Positions 11,196 through 23,199 of a DNA stretch of 64,000 bases are shown here, one piece after another. Position numbers and translations under genes: made by a program. The DNA comes from Casuarina equisetifolia (Eukaryota > Streptophyta > Magnoliopsida > Fagales > Casuarinaceae), in the NCBI GenBank assembly GCA_028551475.1, contig CM052356.1, forward strand, positions 26,873,884 through 26,937,883. Direction: 5' to 3'. The notes below the pieces were generated by a model that saw only the letters and a list, made by a program, of their open reading frames with translations, did no database searches and was not told where the DNA came from. Numbering within the stretch: position 1 is the stretch's first letter; every line of letters starts with the position of its first letter.

Positions 11196-12238
11196 GCATA
11201 AGGGGTTAGTATGCAATACTACTGAACAATGAACTGTGATTTTCCTACTGGCTAGATCGTTAGAGGGCAAGTGGATTAATGTCAGTTAACTTAGGTAGGT
11301 GCTTGTTATTAACTGTGCTTGAGCCACTTTCCTTATAATCCTGATTCTTATCTGTAGATGCAAGGATCTCCTTTTACCTTACAACTTCTTTAACAATTTC
11401 AACATATGCTTTTAAGAAGGCACGAATAGATCTTAGTGGAATAACGAATATTTCTAACCACTATCATTTGTTCCTTTGCGTCCTAAGTTCTCATGCTCTT
11501 TCGTGGCTTAACTACTAATTTTGGAGCAAGATGATATGAGTACGTGACTGTACCTTATACCCTCTCAATGTAGTTATATCATTATTGTCATCATTTTTGT
11601 TCTTATTGCTATTATTATACGAATACAACAACAAAATCAATTAACAAAGTTGTTGTGGCCACTTATGTAGTTAAATATTTGTAACTTTTGCTATTTCTTC
11701 TATTATTGTCATTATTTTTATTTATTTTTTGTTTTATTATAGTTACTACTATGCTTTGATGTCATCTCACCTTTCTCACGGTCTTAGTTTCTCATTAAGG
11801 GATTGTCTAGCTAGCGTTCTGCTTCCGTAATGACAGCACAAGGTTGAAGGGAGACGGAAATTTCTAGATTTCTGTTTCCACACGTCTACGCAGACTACCG
11901 AGCAAATTTGGTAGGTTGTATGTCTTCTAGTTCTATGCCCTATTCTTTGCGTGCTTCATGAGTTTGAATGAAGGAAGTCAAAGCAGAAGCTTCCACCCAG
12001 TTGGAAACCTAGAAAATCAGAAAGCCATGGCAGCCGAATTTCCACCAGTCACCGCCGTGCGTTTAGGTTTCAAGACAATGACTATTCGACGGCTGGAAAC
12101 CTGACAAAGGATTGGGTCACTTCCAAGATGCTTGGAAGAAGGTGAACGGCAGTTGAAGAGACGTGTTTTAAGGGAGATTTTTTCCACAACTTTGAAAATC
12201 TATGAAGGACCGGTGAACCTATAACTAAGTTGCTCCGC
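11196..12238. other. Intergenic DNA and dirigent gene upstream region
   Basis: No coding sequence recognised. The part to about 11.8 kb is AT-rich, with runs of TTATT type. From about 11.85 kb the composition is more balanced and probably contains the dirigent promoter. Confidence 0.5.
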
Positions 12239-12244
12239 TATAAG
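12239..12244 (+). promoter_or_regulatory. Probable TATA box of the dirigent gene
   Basis: TATAAG lies 55 bp upstream of the ATG at 12299, which predicts a leader of about 25-30 nt. It is the only good TATA-like match in a sensible position. No transcript evidence is available. Confidence 0.5.
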
Positions 12245-12298
12245 TCCGTCTCTCATCTCTCAGCTTGCATACAAAAGGATTTCCTTTGAGCATTAACC

Positions 12299-12829
12299 AT
12301 GGCGACACCTAGCAAACTCTTGCTTCTCATAGCAGTTCTTGCAGCCTCCTGCACCACAGAGGCCTTGAAACCGAAAACCACCCACATCCAATTCTACATG
12401 CACGATGTCGTTGGAGGCCCAAACCCTACTGCTGTCCAAGTTGCGCGCAGGTTGTCCAACTACACAGGTTCAGATCCAATTGCAGCCATGTTTGGTTCTA
12501 TCTTTGTTATGGACAACCCGCTGACGGTCACTCCGGACCCAAATTCCACCGTGGTTGGACGTGCCCAAGGGATTTATGCGATGTCTTCACAGCACAAAGA
12601 GTTCAGCCTTCTCATGACACTAACATATGGGTTCATCAGCGGACCATATAACGGTAGCTCGTTTAGCGTTGTGGGAAGGAATCCAGTGATGAGTGAAGAG
12701 AGGGAAATGCCAATTGTTGGAGGCACAGGAATTTTCCGGCTTGCTCGTGGGTATTGCTTTGCTCGAACTTACTCGATGGAACAAATGGACGCAGTGATTG
12801 GATATAATGTGACAATACTGCACAAATGA
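12299..12829 (+). CDS. Dirigent protein
   Basis: A single-exon gene of 176 residues, the normal size for the dirigent family. Dirigent proteins are secreted eight-stranded beta-barrels without known catalytic activity of their own; many steer stereoselective coupling of phenoxy radicals in lignan or lignin-type chemistry. Residues 1-22 form a signal peptide (MATPSKLLLLIAVLAASC...). The mature part shows HIQFYMHDVVGGPNPTAV, FGSIFVMDNPLT, VGRAQGIYAMSS, GTGIFRLARGYC and a closing GYNVTILH, all typical family blocks. N-glycosylation sequons are at Asn54, Asn82, Asn118 and Asn170. The ATG is the first in frame, just after the signal expected from the TATA box. The sequence resembles the DIR1/DIR19-22 type rather than the pinoresinol-forming DIR5/6 type, so the substrate is not known. 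Only one copy is seen, although the family often occurs in tandem. Confidence 0.95.
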   Translation: MATPSKLLLLIAVLAASCTTEALKPKTTHIQFYMHDVVGGPNPTAVQVARRLSNYTGSDPIAAMFGSIFVMDNPLTVTPDPNSTVVGRAQGIYAMSSQHKEFSLLMTLTYGFISGPYNGSSFSVVGRNPVMSEEREMPIVGGTGIFRLARGYCFARTYSMEQMDAVIGYNVTILHK

Positions 12830-13394
12830 AGCATGGACTCTTTTGATGTTTGAGTATGTCCAAAATTGTGGAGTTGTTGTCCTGTCAAAGTTTAATATTC
12901 AAACTGATTTATTCAGTCATGTTAAGAATGTCTTCTCATAAAAGAATCCTTGTCTGTTTTCTGGCCTGTAAATATACCATATGCAGTACCGATGTACGTA
13001 ACAAAATAATTATTTGCTGAACTAGGTAGAAATTTGTCCGTTACATACTCTCAATCTCATCATCAGAGGCGAAAATGCATCGCCTTGATAGAAAGATGCA
13101 TTATTCTAATTTATAGCTTTGAATCCAAGGTGGCTAGTTTGTGTCTATATGCATCAACCCATATGTTTTTAATGCTTTAATTCCTAATGGTGAATAAAAA
13201 TTGGAAACTTTGTGACGACAATTAAGAAGAAAATTGGGGACAGTTGTCATCTGTGCTCCACAATTTTCTCTCCTTTTTACCATGTTTAGAAACATAACTG
13301 ATTCATTGCTCATTATGTTACCACTATGCCTCCTATAGTCATGCAGTACCTTTTTCAAATTCAAATGGTCATTTCCCTCTTACCATAATCCAAT

Positions 13395-13409
<15 letters not shown>
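12830..13409. other. Dirigent 3' UTR and upstream region of the BASL-like gene
   Basis: No gene recognised. The first 150-200 bases are presumably 3' UTR. The rest is AT-rich and ends in the CT repeat of the next gene's leader. Confidence 0.5.

Positions 13410-13449
<40 letters not shown>
13410..13449 (+). repeat. CT microsatellite upstream of the BASL-like gene
   Basis: An uninterrupted CT run of about 40 bases ends 65 bp before the ATG at 13515, probably within the leader or core promoter. It is preceded by an interrupted CT-rich stretch. Confidence 0.85.
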
Positions 13450-13453
<4 letters not shown>

Positions 13454-13514
13454 TCTGATCTCCTAAAGCTGTTCTAGAAGAGCAGAACAAGACAATAAAT
13501 TAAGCAGACACAGA

Positions 13515-14911
13515 ATGTGCACACCGTGGACGATTCCCAGGCTTGTCAGATGGAGAGTCAGGGACTGGGCATCATGTTTCTTGGCTTCCAGGTTTCCTAC
13601 AGGTAATCAACTGCAACTTCTGATTTCTCTTTCTCTTCTTATGTTTTACTTTCTTTTCTTTCCTTGTTTCCTGCAAAACACTTTTCTGCGCAATGAGCTT
13701 CATACTGTCAGTGAAAAACATGATGAGGGAAAAAATTTCATTTTAAGCTTTCTTGTTCTTTCTTAATCATTTCAACATATAGTTGCCAATATTCCTTCCA
13801 TTTGCTCGAGGTAAATTGTGTCCTTTACAGATGATGAACCAAATACATATCGCTCTTCATCACCGAAATTGCCAATTAAAAATATGGCTTTCGACAAAAA
13901 TGGTGGTAGCAGAGTCGACAAGACTAGCAAAAAGATGTCACGGCACAAAAGACGCAGTAAAGAGAGACAGCCAAAAATCAGCTCCTCGCAACCTAAGGAC
14001 GCCATTCCGGTTGAAGATGACCCTGATGACTCTCGATGGCCACATTTGCCAGACGAAGACTATATAGTCTTCTGCTTCAGAGAAGATGGAGCATTCGACG
14101 TAGTCAAGGACGGCAAGGCGGAAACTTCCAACCGCTTTGACTGCATTTCCAGAAGTTCAAGAGCTGTAAACCGAAAGGTTAGCAACACTGATGTGCATAA
14201 CTAAAGTCAGACAGGAAAAGGAGACTAAGAACCAAAAAGAAAGTCCTTTTTTCTGATACCTTGCTTTGCTTTGGTTGGACAAACAGCTCAATTATGGCGA
14301 GGAAGGCAAAACAGTAATAGAAAGGTATAGCAATGAAGAAAAGTTGAACAAAAATGGTCATGATGTTTTCACACCAAACGATGGACGTGTTATGGTCCCT
14401 GACGAAAAGGTAAATTGCTTTTTTGTGTTGAATTTCCTTTGAAAAAGTGTCTTTAAAAGGTTGCACCGACGGTTTGACGTAAATTCCTGCATTCTACAAC
14501 TATTTTTCTTAGAAAATGACTTGGAAGAACCATAAATTTTAATTATTATTTGGCAGGACGAGGAAGCGAGCATATACTTGGATGCTGAACCTCCTACAAC
14601 AGGCATCAGAATGAAATATCTTATTGATGAGGTTGAAGACCGTGGCCTGATGTCAGTAGAATCAAGTGAGTCCAATCAATCAGATTGCAGTTCAGGCTCT
14701 TTTGCTTTCCCAGTGTAAGTTAGAAATCCTTTTTGTTGATCCAAGCCATGTTTCTACCATATAATGTTGCTATACTAATTGTTACTTGGGGACATTCTGC
14801 AGGTTGGGTTGGGAATGGATGGGCAGTCCTGAGCAAATGCCAAAATCAGAGGGGTTGCAGTTAAGGAAGCACAAGGCTCGCTGTGTAGGCTTTCAGTGTT
14901 TTAGAATCTGA
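13515..14911 (+). CDS. BASL-like protein (breaking of asymmetry in the stomatal lineage family)
   Basis: Five exons with GT/AG junctions: 13515-13602, 13831-14177, 14287-14409, 14557-14714 and 14803-14911. Together they give 274 residues, close to the 262 of Arabidopsis BASL. The N-terminus (MCTPWTIPRLVRWRVRDWAS, then CFLASRFP) matches the conserved start of BASL and its relatives. A basic Ser-rich segment follows (about 45-80), then acidic blocks. Residues 235-238 are FAFP, an FxFP-type MAP-kinase docking site as described for BASL. The C-terminus (LGWEWMGSPEQMP, then HKARCVGFQCF) is the second conserved block. In Arabidopsis BASL is polarised at the cell cortex before asymmetric division and acts as a scaffold for YODA-MPK3/6. 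Family members outside the stomatal lineage exist, so the exact role here is uncertain. It converges on the MPB2C-like gene. Intron 1 has a copy at 9652-9859. Confidence 0.85.
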
Positions 14912-16355
14912 AAGTTTCATCCTCTCTGACTCTCTCCTCTTCAACTCTTCCCAAATTCTCTCCCTATACGCTTGGATTGATTCACATCAAGAAACTACTA
15001 GTGCTAGTTGTTTTCTTTCCCCTTAGAATATTTTCATGCTGTAAGATTTTTAAAACGTACATGAAAATCTCACTTCGATAGTGTTCAAAGTGTTGGACTT
15101 ATTTCTTCATGTTTCTGATAGCCAAAGATCCAAACAGACATTACTGTTCAAAAGTAAGAAAAAATGGTTCCACGATTCCAGCCATAGATTAAGTCATTTG
15201 CTGAACTCATGAAACCTGAAGCCGTTGCTCATCATGAAGAAAGTTAAAGCTGCAATTACAGTCCTACTAATCATACAACCTAATTAAGTCGGCGCACCTT
15301 TTTTGCTTCGTCCCAAAATTTGCCAGCTGGTCACTTTTAGGGCTTTTGGCCATAATTTGAGCTATTTGAAGCAAGTGGTATGTATAATTCAGCGCTTTGT
15401 GAGCCGCAATTAGTCACCTTGATGAACATATAAATTTGGGAACGAGGTTTAATATCAGAACTACGCATACTGCATTTGTTTAGCTTTTAATTTTGGGAAC
15501 ATGTCGGCCACAGCCAATGGAATGGGTCTCCCATACTATTTCCGTACCTCAGTGATTCAAACTAGAACGAAAATTCAACAGATGAAAAGTGTCTGGTGCT
15601 TAGTACAAGGGCTGATGATGAAAAGAAGAGACATGAAAAGAAGAGACAGAAAGGAGGCACAGAAAGTGCAACCACATAAGGACAACGGATCAGCGGAAAT
15701 CTACCTTAAAGCTTTTCCCTGGAGAAAGTGTTGACTGCAAACAAGACTGTTCTTGGGTATATCCATCACATCCGAGTGAGAAACTCGATGAACCAAAAGG
15801 GAAAGACAGACATTCCCCAAATAGACAACAGAGAGGCACGTCCTCAGGCCAGTCTCCTTCCGGTAAAAAATCTCCCGTCGAACAGGATACAGTGGAGCAA
15901 CTCCGATAGATGGTTCATAGGTTTGGGCATAGAGATAAGGCCTACAAATTTTACAATCATAACAACAACTAGCAAACTGAGGTATAATACGTTCAGAAAC
16001 ATGTAAGTCGAAGGTACACAGGTTTGCAAACAGCCTGACAAACTTCTTTCTTTGGAAATTAAGGGGCTACTCGGCTGAGCCAAAACACAAAGAAGTGGTA
16101 CAACTTTCAGCAGTTTCTCTCCTTGAAAAATCTCGCATACACATAAAAGATATTTGAGAAGTGGAAAGTTTATCCTTACATCATTATGATATATATCAAC
16201 AACAGCCCTCACACACAACTGGAGGAAAGAATAAGGGGAAACAAAATCAAGACTTCGTTTTGCTGCTGGGAGCAGAACCTCACAAACAGTGTAAGCCCCT
16301 GAATACCGGAGAACTAGTGTGTGCAAATACTTTGAGCTCAATAAGTCTCTGGCTT
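14912..16355. other. Region between convergent genes, with gene-like fragments
   Basis: Contains the 3' UTRs of the BASL-like and MPB2C-like genes. Between about 15.5 and 15.92 kb the plus strand has short, charged, low-hydrophobicity peptides in three different frames (for example LVLSTRADDEKKRHEKKRQK and, further on, SPSGKKSPVEQDTVEQL). This looks like a frameshifted remnant of a real protein, but I cannot name the family and call no gene. Confidence 0.4.
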
Positions 16356-19300
16356 TTAGGCTTTCAAAACAAGTGATTGAAGATATAACCTTGCCCTGGC
16401 AGCAGCAATAATAGATTCTTCATCGTGCTTTTCTTTTGCAGTGGCAACTGCAGCAATATAAGCTTTTCTTGCTTCATCCATTCTTTGCATCTCCGTCTCA
16501 TCCAAGCCATCCTTTTTAAAGAACACCAAAGATTAGCAAAATATACCATAAGTAACGAACTGAGAAATACATATCAGCAGACTCATACCAATTCTTCACA
16601 ATAGCTTATGTCAGTTGCTTGTGTTTTATCACCTTAGTTAAAGCTTACTCAAAAAGTTTATTATCATTTATTTAGCCCTTCCTCCATGACCTGATAGATC
16701 ATTTTTATTTTGCATATCTAGTTCAGGTAACATTTTTTCTTTCGAAGAAAAAGTGCAGTTTAAGCTGGTTAGTTTGTAAAGCACTGAAAGAAACAGAGAT
16801 AGAATTTAGAAATCCATTCACGTGCTTAATAACCGTAGCCTAAGGCCCCATGGTACTAAACAGTAGATATTCTGCTGCTTAAGCAAAGTAAGGCACCAAG
16901 CACCTTCCCAGTTAACTACATACCTAGGGAAGCAAAGTACATATGATGAGGCTTCTGCAATAAAACTATAGGCTAAGGCTGGTTGTATTGAATAGTAGTA
17001 CACTTACTGCTGCTTAAAAAAGTGAGGTATCAAGCACCATTCAGTTTAACCACATCCCTAGGAAGCAAAAACCATAAAATGTAGTAGTATAGATTGAAGG
17101 CCAGTTAAGGGGTTTTAATGCTGGCTTAACAGAGTGGTGTCAAAAGATTAAAAGAAAAGAAAAGGAAAAATAGGCTTTCAAGGTTGTGGCAGTTTTCAAA
17201 GGACGAATATGGAAGTTAGAAAGAACGGAGAAAAAACCAAAAAGAAATAGAAGAAGAAGAAGAAGAAGCAAGAGAAAAAAAGAAAAGAAACTGGTGACTG
17301 TTGTGAGTCTGTGGTGACGTAAACAACATATAGGGCCCATTTGTGGCTGCATGATGAAGGCGCAAGAGGCCATAGAAAAAAGAAGACAAAGAAATGAGAA
17401 AAATAAAGAGCACCCACTCTAAAACTCCACCAAGACCCTTCATGTTAGTTCATTCTTCTTCTACTGGTACCACCCTAATACAATCCTAAACCCAATATCA
17501 GATTATTTCAAACGAAGCATTTACAATCCAACTATAATAATAAACAAAAGCACCATGAAGATCCCCATACAACCATATGGACATTTAACCCCAGCCAAAG
17601 AGAGTGTTTAAATGGCAGAGGCCTCTCATTGACATCAGCCCAAAACCTTAGTCATAGGCATGCAAATAGTATGGTTCTTTTCCACACTTAGTGCTGCAGC
17701 ATCAACAGAGAAGGAAATCTGGAAAAATAATGCACCAAAAGGAATAAGAGTATATCTCGGATAAAAGGGAAAAGAAGGTGGCACCCATGAACTCACAATG
17801 CAGGGTGGATGTTCAAGATATTTTACTGATATGTCATAATCATCTGCATAAACAGTAGAATTACTCTTTGTCAAGCCTTCAAACAACAGCATAAATGATG
17901 AAATTTCTCCTTGCATGCACTCCAGCTCTTGCTGGAGCTTCTCCGCTTTCCCATTGGCTGTCATTGCTTCCCATTGTATCTTTTCAAGCATAGCTTGCTT
18001 GTCTGCAAGCTTAATCTGTGGAATAGAAGACCTGTTAGTAAAAAGATGAGATGATTTCACGGGGAAAAAAGACGAAAAGAAAAAAGAAAAAAGGAAAAAT
18101 TTGAACAAGAAAAATGACATCGATATGTTCAATATAATATGCTTTTCCCAAGTTAACAATGTTTATTAAACAGAAAAAAGAATATTCCTTGTAGTATTCA
18201 TATGGCAGAACAAAAACATGTAGTCTACCATTAATGCATTTTGAATTTCAAACCAAGCATTGTCAATAGAGAGAGAGAGAGAGAGACTGTGAACATCAGA
18301 ATTTGCTAATGTTGCAGTAAGTACAGGTTAATGTTGAAACTAATATTACAACAATGGTAATGATAGTCTACAAGTATAGCATCCTGATACGATTTAGCTG
18401 AATCTGTCAGATTTTCTAAGATACATACAAACAGCTTCATTGGGAATTGCAGGTGAATAACAACATATGAGAAATCTGAAACTCAGTTTATGTATAAATA
18501 ACATAACAATCCAGAAGTTCAACATCAAATTGTTTAAAAAATAGTTTTGCCAGTAAAACAACGTAAAGCAAAATATTTGTACCTTTGCATCAGAGAGCTG
18601 CAGCTGCATAGACTTTATTAGAGAATCCTTCTCTGAAGCTTGGTGCCTCAGTTCATCAAGTTTTGCTTGAACAGTATTCACCTGATTCTTTGAGATCTCC
18701 ACAGATTTCAAAAGTTCATCTTTCTCTGATATTCTCATTCGTAGCTCCTCCACTTGTTCCTTTAACATGGCCAACTCTTCTCTGTCCTTTTCTGCAGCCC
18801 TTGACGAGAAGACTGAAAAGCTGTCAGCATCTAGATTATTGCCGGTGACCTTACTCTGGTCCTTTTCTTCAGGGTCTCTTCTCTTTTTGGTGGGAATTGA
18901 TTGAGATGCATTCCGTCCTTTGGGTCCAGTTACCTTCAAATCATGAAAAGATCTATCAAAAATCATGAAAAGAACTATCAACTGCAAACACAGCAAATTA
19001 CTGCGTGGAAAAAAGCCACAGTTCTGAAAATGATGAAAAAAAAACCTAAAAACTACAAAACATAATTAGCCCATCAAATTGCAACCCGAATTATAGTTGA
19101 GAAGCTTCCATAGTACTAGTGATTACAATTGAAACTACTATACGATACTTTGAATAAAACTGCCAGAGTGTTTGATTGGGCAATACAAAGTAAAGAGATA
19201 GAAAGCAACTATTTCAGTTTCCAGGAATAGCAAAGATTACATATTTGTCTTCAAACTAACAACCCAAAGCTTGCCACTTTTGAAAAACTACTAGCTCAGA

Positions 19301-20787
19301 CTTACTTGAACCAAGGCCTCACTAGAATAAGGCAGGGAGAAGCGAACAACTGCATCTAGTCAATACAAAAATATTCAAAAAATAAGCCTACATTGTGCAG
19401 ACTTAACTGAGATCTCTTGATCTGTGTTATGAGACGTAGGAAAAAGAAGAAGAAGAAGAAGAAGAAGAAAACATGGTATTTCATGTGGTATTTTTCCAAT
19501 TTAAGCTCATCCTTCACTTCGTTAAATATCATATTATGGCATATGTTTCTACATTAACTTCTAGATTTGAAACAGTAACTTTTCTCTTGGTTATATGTGA
19601 TTCTTTAACAATACATCTCGATCATAGAAAAACGAAATAAATATGTGATTAGTGTTATTACCCTTACACCTCCAAGCAGAAGACAGAACATACCGACTTT
19701 ATTTAAGTGACGATGCACAGGCTTACTATGCCGTACAAAAGGTGGGCAGATGCGCATTTATAAGACACTTTACTCCAGTCAACTTGCAGCATGACGGAAA
19801 TTGAAGAATGAATTACAGTCACCTTTCATCGCTAAAATCAACTAGGACATAATAAATATATTTCCGCAATTATTTCCACCTGAATGCTTCGCAATACGCA
19901 CCCAAAAAAAGAAAAGCTCTGTGCATTCCATTCTTGCAACACAGAGACATCAAATAAACCACCCTGGGAATGCCATCTTCCTATCTTAAGTCTAACGAAC
20001 ACTCGCAATGGAATTTTGTGAAATTAAAACCGGAAACCCAAATTTCTCAGCGTTTCAAACCAATTAAAGCAATCAAAGTAAATAAATGAGAACTAACACT
20101 TGGTCGGATGAAAAACCTGAGCACAAGACCTTACCTTTTTAGATAAAGATTCTCTTGAAGGCGTCTTCGTGTAGATCATCGAACCGCGCCGCGTAAATGA
20201 ACTGCTTGATTTCCGATCCTAACCAAATTCATATCAACTAATTCAAAAGGTGGAAGTAAGAAAACAAAAGAAAATGAAAAAGGCCCGTTTATCTTTCGCT
20301 ATCGAACTAACAATTACTTCAAATTCAGTGTCCTTAGGATATAAATAGAGTTTCTTTTTTTTTTCTTTTCTTTTTTTCAAAAGCCATTTTCGAATTTTCC
20401 TTCTTTTTAACCATTGCTATTTGCCAGTAAACCAAACGCCCAGTCAATTTTTGGGACAATCTTTGAAATTTTCCTTCAATCGAAACCCCACCTTCTATAA
20501 ACCCAAAAGGAACAAAAATCAACAGTGGAGAAGAAAATCTGAGAGAGAGAGAGAGGTTTTACTATGAGAGATTGAACAAGAGGGACAATCTCGACAAGGT
20601 CTTGGTATAGGACCCGATCCAAGCCGCTACCTGGACCCGCTGAGGCAGTGGTGGTGGAGTTGCCGAGTGAAGACTGAATTCGCCGATGAGTTGGGGAGGA
20701 GTTGTGGTCCTCCCCCAAAAGCCAAGATTTTGGGTCCCCGAAGTTCTCACTCTCTTGCTCTTCCAAGAAACGCTGCGCCTCAAACAT
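16356..20787 (-). CDS. MPB2C-like microtubule-binding coiled-coil protein
   Basis: Five coding exons on the minus strand: 20787-20563, 20218-20135, 18933-18583, 18015-17797 and 16511-16356. All splice in phase 0 with GT/AG ends and give 344 residues (Arabidopsis MPB2C has about 326). The ATG at 20787 starts the family's N-terminal block (SWLLGEDHNSS, DRVLYQDLVEIVPLVQSLI). Exon 2 has RRGSMIYTKTPSRESL. Exons 3-4 encode a heptad-rich coiled coil, about residues 150-270 (EKDELLKSVEISKNQVN, SEKDSLIKSMQLQLSDAKIK). Exon 5 gives the conserved tail (MDEARKAYIAAVATAKEK, ARLYLQSLVL). MPB2C was found in tobacco as a plant protein that binds a viral movement protein and microtubules; relatives affect cortical microtubule order and bind KNOTTED1-type proteins. 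The leader carries a CT run in the sense strand (20903-20925). Intron 4 (16512-17796) contains a tandem duplication. Confidence 0.9.
16838..17085. repeat. Tandem duplication inside intron 4 of the MPB2C-like gene
   Basis: Two diverged head-to-tail copies with a period of about 134 bp. Each has a core reading CTGCTGCTTAA, then AAGCACC, then CCTAGG(G)AAGCAAA. Copy one runs about 16838-16945 and copy two about 16972-17085. Confidence 0.7.
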
Positions 20788-20902
20788 TTTCTGGCTATTG
20801 CAGATCGAAACCTATTATCAATCAAAGAGGGGTTTTTCACTAGAGAAGAGGTGTGGTAACAGCGAGTTGCCGGAGGAGTGACAAAGAAAGAGCGACCGAG
20901 CG

Positions 20903-20925
20903 AGCGAGAGAGAGAGAGAGAGAGA
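20903..20925. repeat. GA run in the leader of the MPB2C-like gene
   Basis: A GA-rich dinucleotide run (CT in the sense of the gene) lies about 115-140 bp upstream of the start codon at 20787. A shorter GA run at 20541-20555 lies just inside intron 1. Confidence 0.8.
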
Positions 20926-21415
20926 TTGTGTTTTAAAAATCCTGCTTCTCCGGAAATGGATTTTCAACGGAAATGAGAAGCAGTGAACGCTTACTTAAAT
21001 GCCCTTCGATTTTCCATTATCCACTTCAGATGCCACTCGTATATGTCTTAACAACTGGCAGGGCTTCTTTTGGCAAAGTGGAAATATAACGGTAATGTTT
21101 TTCCTTTTCTCTATGGCATTCGAAAATCGAAGGGCTTTCCTTTTTTCCTTCTCCAGAACCGTTCTTTCAGGTTGCAAGTTCATGACAAGGGCGCAACCTT
21201 TGAACGTTGAAAAGCCTAGGAGTTTTCAATCATGTCTTTAGTAGGGACTAAGACGTACGAATGCACAGATCTTCAAAACCTTCACTTTCGAACATTTCTT
21301 CATGGTTGTTTTGCATAGGGATGATGCCTTGCTGTCTTTAGCAAAAACAAGAGGAAAAAGATCGAACAGAGGTTTTGAACTTAAATTGAATGCATTGTTA
21401 AGTGTGTACGACATA
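20926..21415. other. Upstream region of the MPB2C-like gene
   Basis: No gene recognised. This should hold the MPB2C-like promoter. An open frame of about 80 codons at 20999-21241 shows no family features and looks fortuitous. Confidence 0.5.
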
Positions 21416-21419
21416 TGTA

Positions 21420-22250
21420 TGATACACCCTTTATATAAACTTTATAAAGGATTAATTATAGTGATCTAAGGTATCGATACGTGATGTTTTAATTAATCCA
21501 CTCATGATCTTCTTATGAATTAAATGAAAATTGATATGAATACACTTTGTATCTTCATGAAAGATTAGGTTAGTAGTAATTTGCATTACATCCTTGTTAT
21601 TACAACATAATATCAAAAGCTTTGGAAATATTGATGTGTGAATCATCAAGTTCCATTAAGCAAGTAATTCTCACAAGTTGTTTTAATAATTGTTTGTATT
21701 CTCTACTTCTTTTGATGACTTAGATACTCTTATGTAATATTAAAGCATTATTTGGCATGAAGCAAATACCTATGAGGGACTTGCTTTTTCAATGGGGTAT
21801 GAATTATAATCTAAGTTATAATAAGCTTGCTCTTTAAATCTCTCCTTGTGATGGAATAAAAAAGCATAATCTTATGTATCCCTTAAGATATCTTAAAAAG
21901 CTGCATCCTATTGTGATATCTTTGACGCATGTATTAATTAACTTAAAAAATACTCCAAATGTTAGATATAAGGTATCATCACATTAAGGTAAATAACGTT
22001 ATTTATGAGTTGTTAGTAGCTAATCACATCCTCAAGTGTTGTATCATCATGTCTCAAAGGTGCTCCCTCATCAAACTATATAGTTATTTACTTCAATTTA
22101 ACTCCATAGGATACCCATTGGCTTCTACCTCGTAAGTCCCATCTTATATACTAACATAAGGATATATTTCCACTAATTTAAGTGAATTTCACAGTCATCT
22201 TTAGGAACTTCATGTTGGAATATTTTCAATACTTCGTATTGATGTGGGCT
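21420..22250 (-). mobile_element. Dead Ty1-copia pol fragment (RT end and RNase H)
   Basis: Read on the minus strand with stops, 22250-21800 follows the copia stretch between RT and RNase H, with DTTLEDVISY, QLINNVIYLNV and a DAAF-DILRDT block like the AALRILRYLKG motif. From about 21650 to 21420 it gives a clear RNase H end (LILCCNNKDVMQITTNLIFH, then HINFHLIHKKIMSGLIKT). It belongs with the integrase fragment at 23200-23790 on the same strand as one old element. No LTRs were recognised. Confidence 0.8.
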
Positions 22251-22299
22251 TATATCAATGTGATTGCTCATCTTCAATTGTTTTATTAGTTGTTTTGTA

Positions 22300-23190
22300 G
22301 TCCATATGTATGGAACATGTTGGATCCATTATTGTTGAATATGGGACTGACTAGTGTGGGTTAGTGCTTGCTATATAGAACAGTGATGAGTTGAACTATA
22401 TTGGCAGCACACTTTGTATATGGCTAAAATCCCTCCTTTGCCTCTCAATATATGCACTATAAGTCTACATTTGTAAAGATTATGTTGGTGGATTAAGAGG
22501 TGTTATATTTCTATCTCTATTACTATATCATGTACAGTAACACGTTTTTATAAGCATTGTGTACAATACAATACACAGTAAAAATATTTTTATATATATT
22601 ATGAATTGATAAGAGAAGATATACGGATGGATGAGAAAACGGAAGTAAGCTTCCTTTGTTGGCTACAAACACCCTCTCCACGATCTTGTAGACTGAGCCT
22701 TCTCATCAGCCAGTAAAACTAGAGAGAACAAGGGAGTAAATCTGGCCATTATCTGTAATTTGATGAGTTATCCGACAGCTAGAGCGAGTTGCAAAACAGG
22801 TACGTTTGTTCTCTTTGTTAAACTTTGAGTTCTAGATGAGTAATAAGATCTTAGTTTTGAGCTCGGTTTTTCCAACAATTCAATCCTAAGAAATTATTTG
22901 TATCCTCCAAAAAACTTATTGTGGTGTGTATATGAAGAGTAGGATGCTCATAATCTCTTGTCCATATTGGGGTCAATATCTCTAGTAGTTCGCCTAATGA
23001 TTGGTTGTCTCTTTCTAATGGGTGGAATCACTAGTGAAGTGGGATCGTGTGGCTCATAAAACTAAGGTATGGGAATATTTGACTTAGCAAATGGTAGGAA
23101 GGAGTATTCCAAGGCGTTAGTGGATGGGCAGGTGCACTCTCAACGTACTATTTTGACAATATGCGGTCTGGGCTTCTCCTATGCTCTTTT
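22300..23190. other. Unrelated sequence between RT and integrase of the dead copia element
   Basis: This stretch of about 0.9 kb lies where the first half of reverse transcriptase should be, but I see no pol similarity on either strand. It includes a TA-rich patch near 22580-22610. It may be a later insertion that replaced or displaced the RT start. Confidence 0.45.
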
Positions 23191-23199
23191 AAGAAGAAT

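Noticed and set aside
17140..17443. Hydrophobic minus-strand frames in MPB2C-like intron 4
   Set aside because: They come from GAA/AAG low-complexity sequence within an intron.
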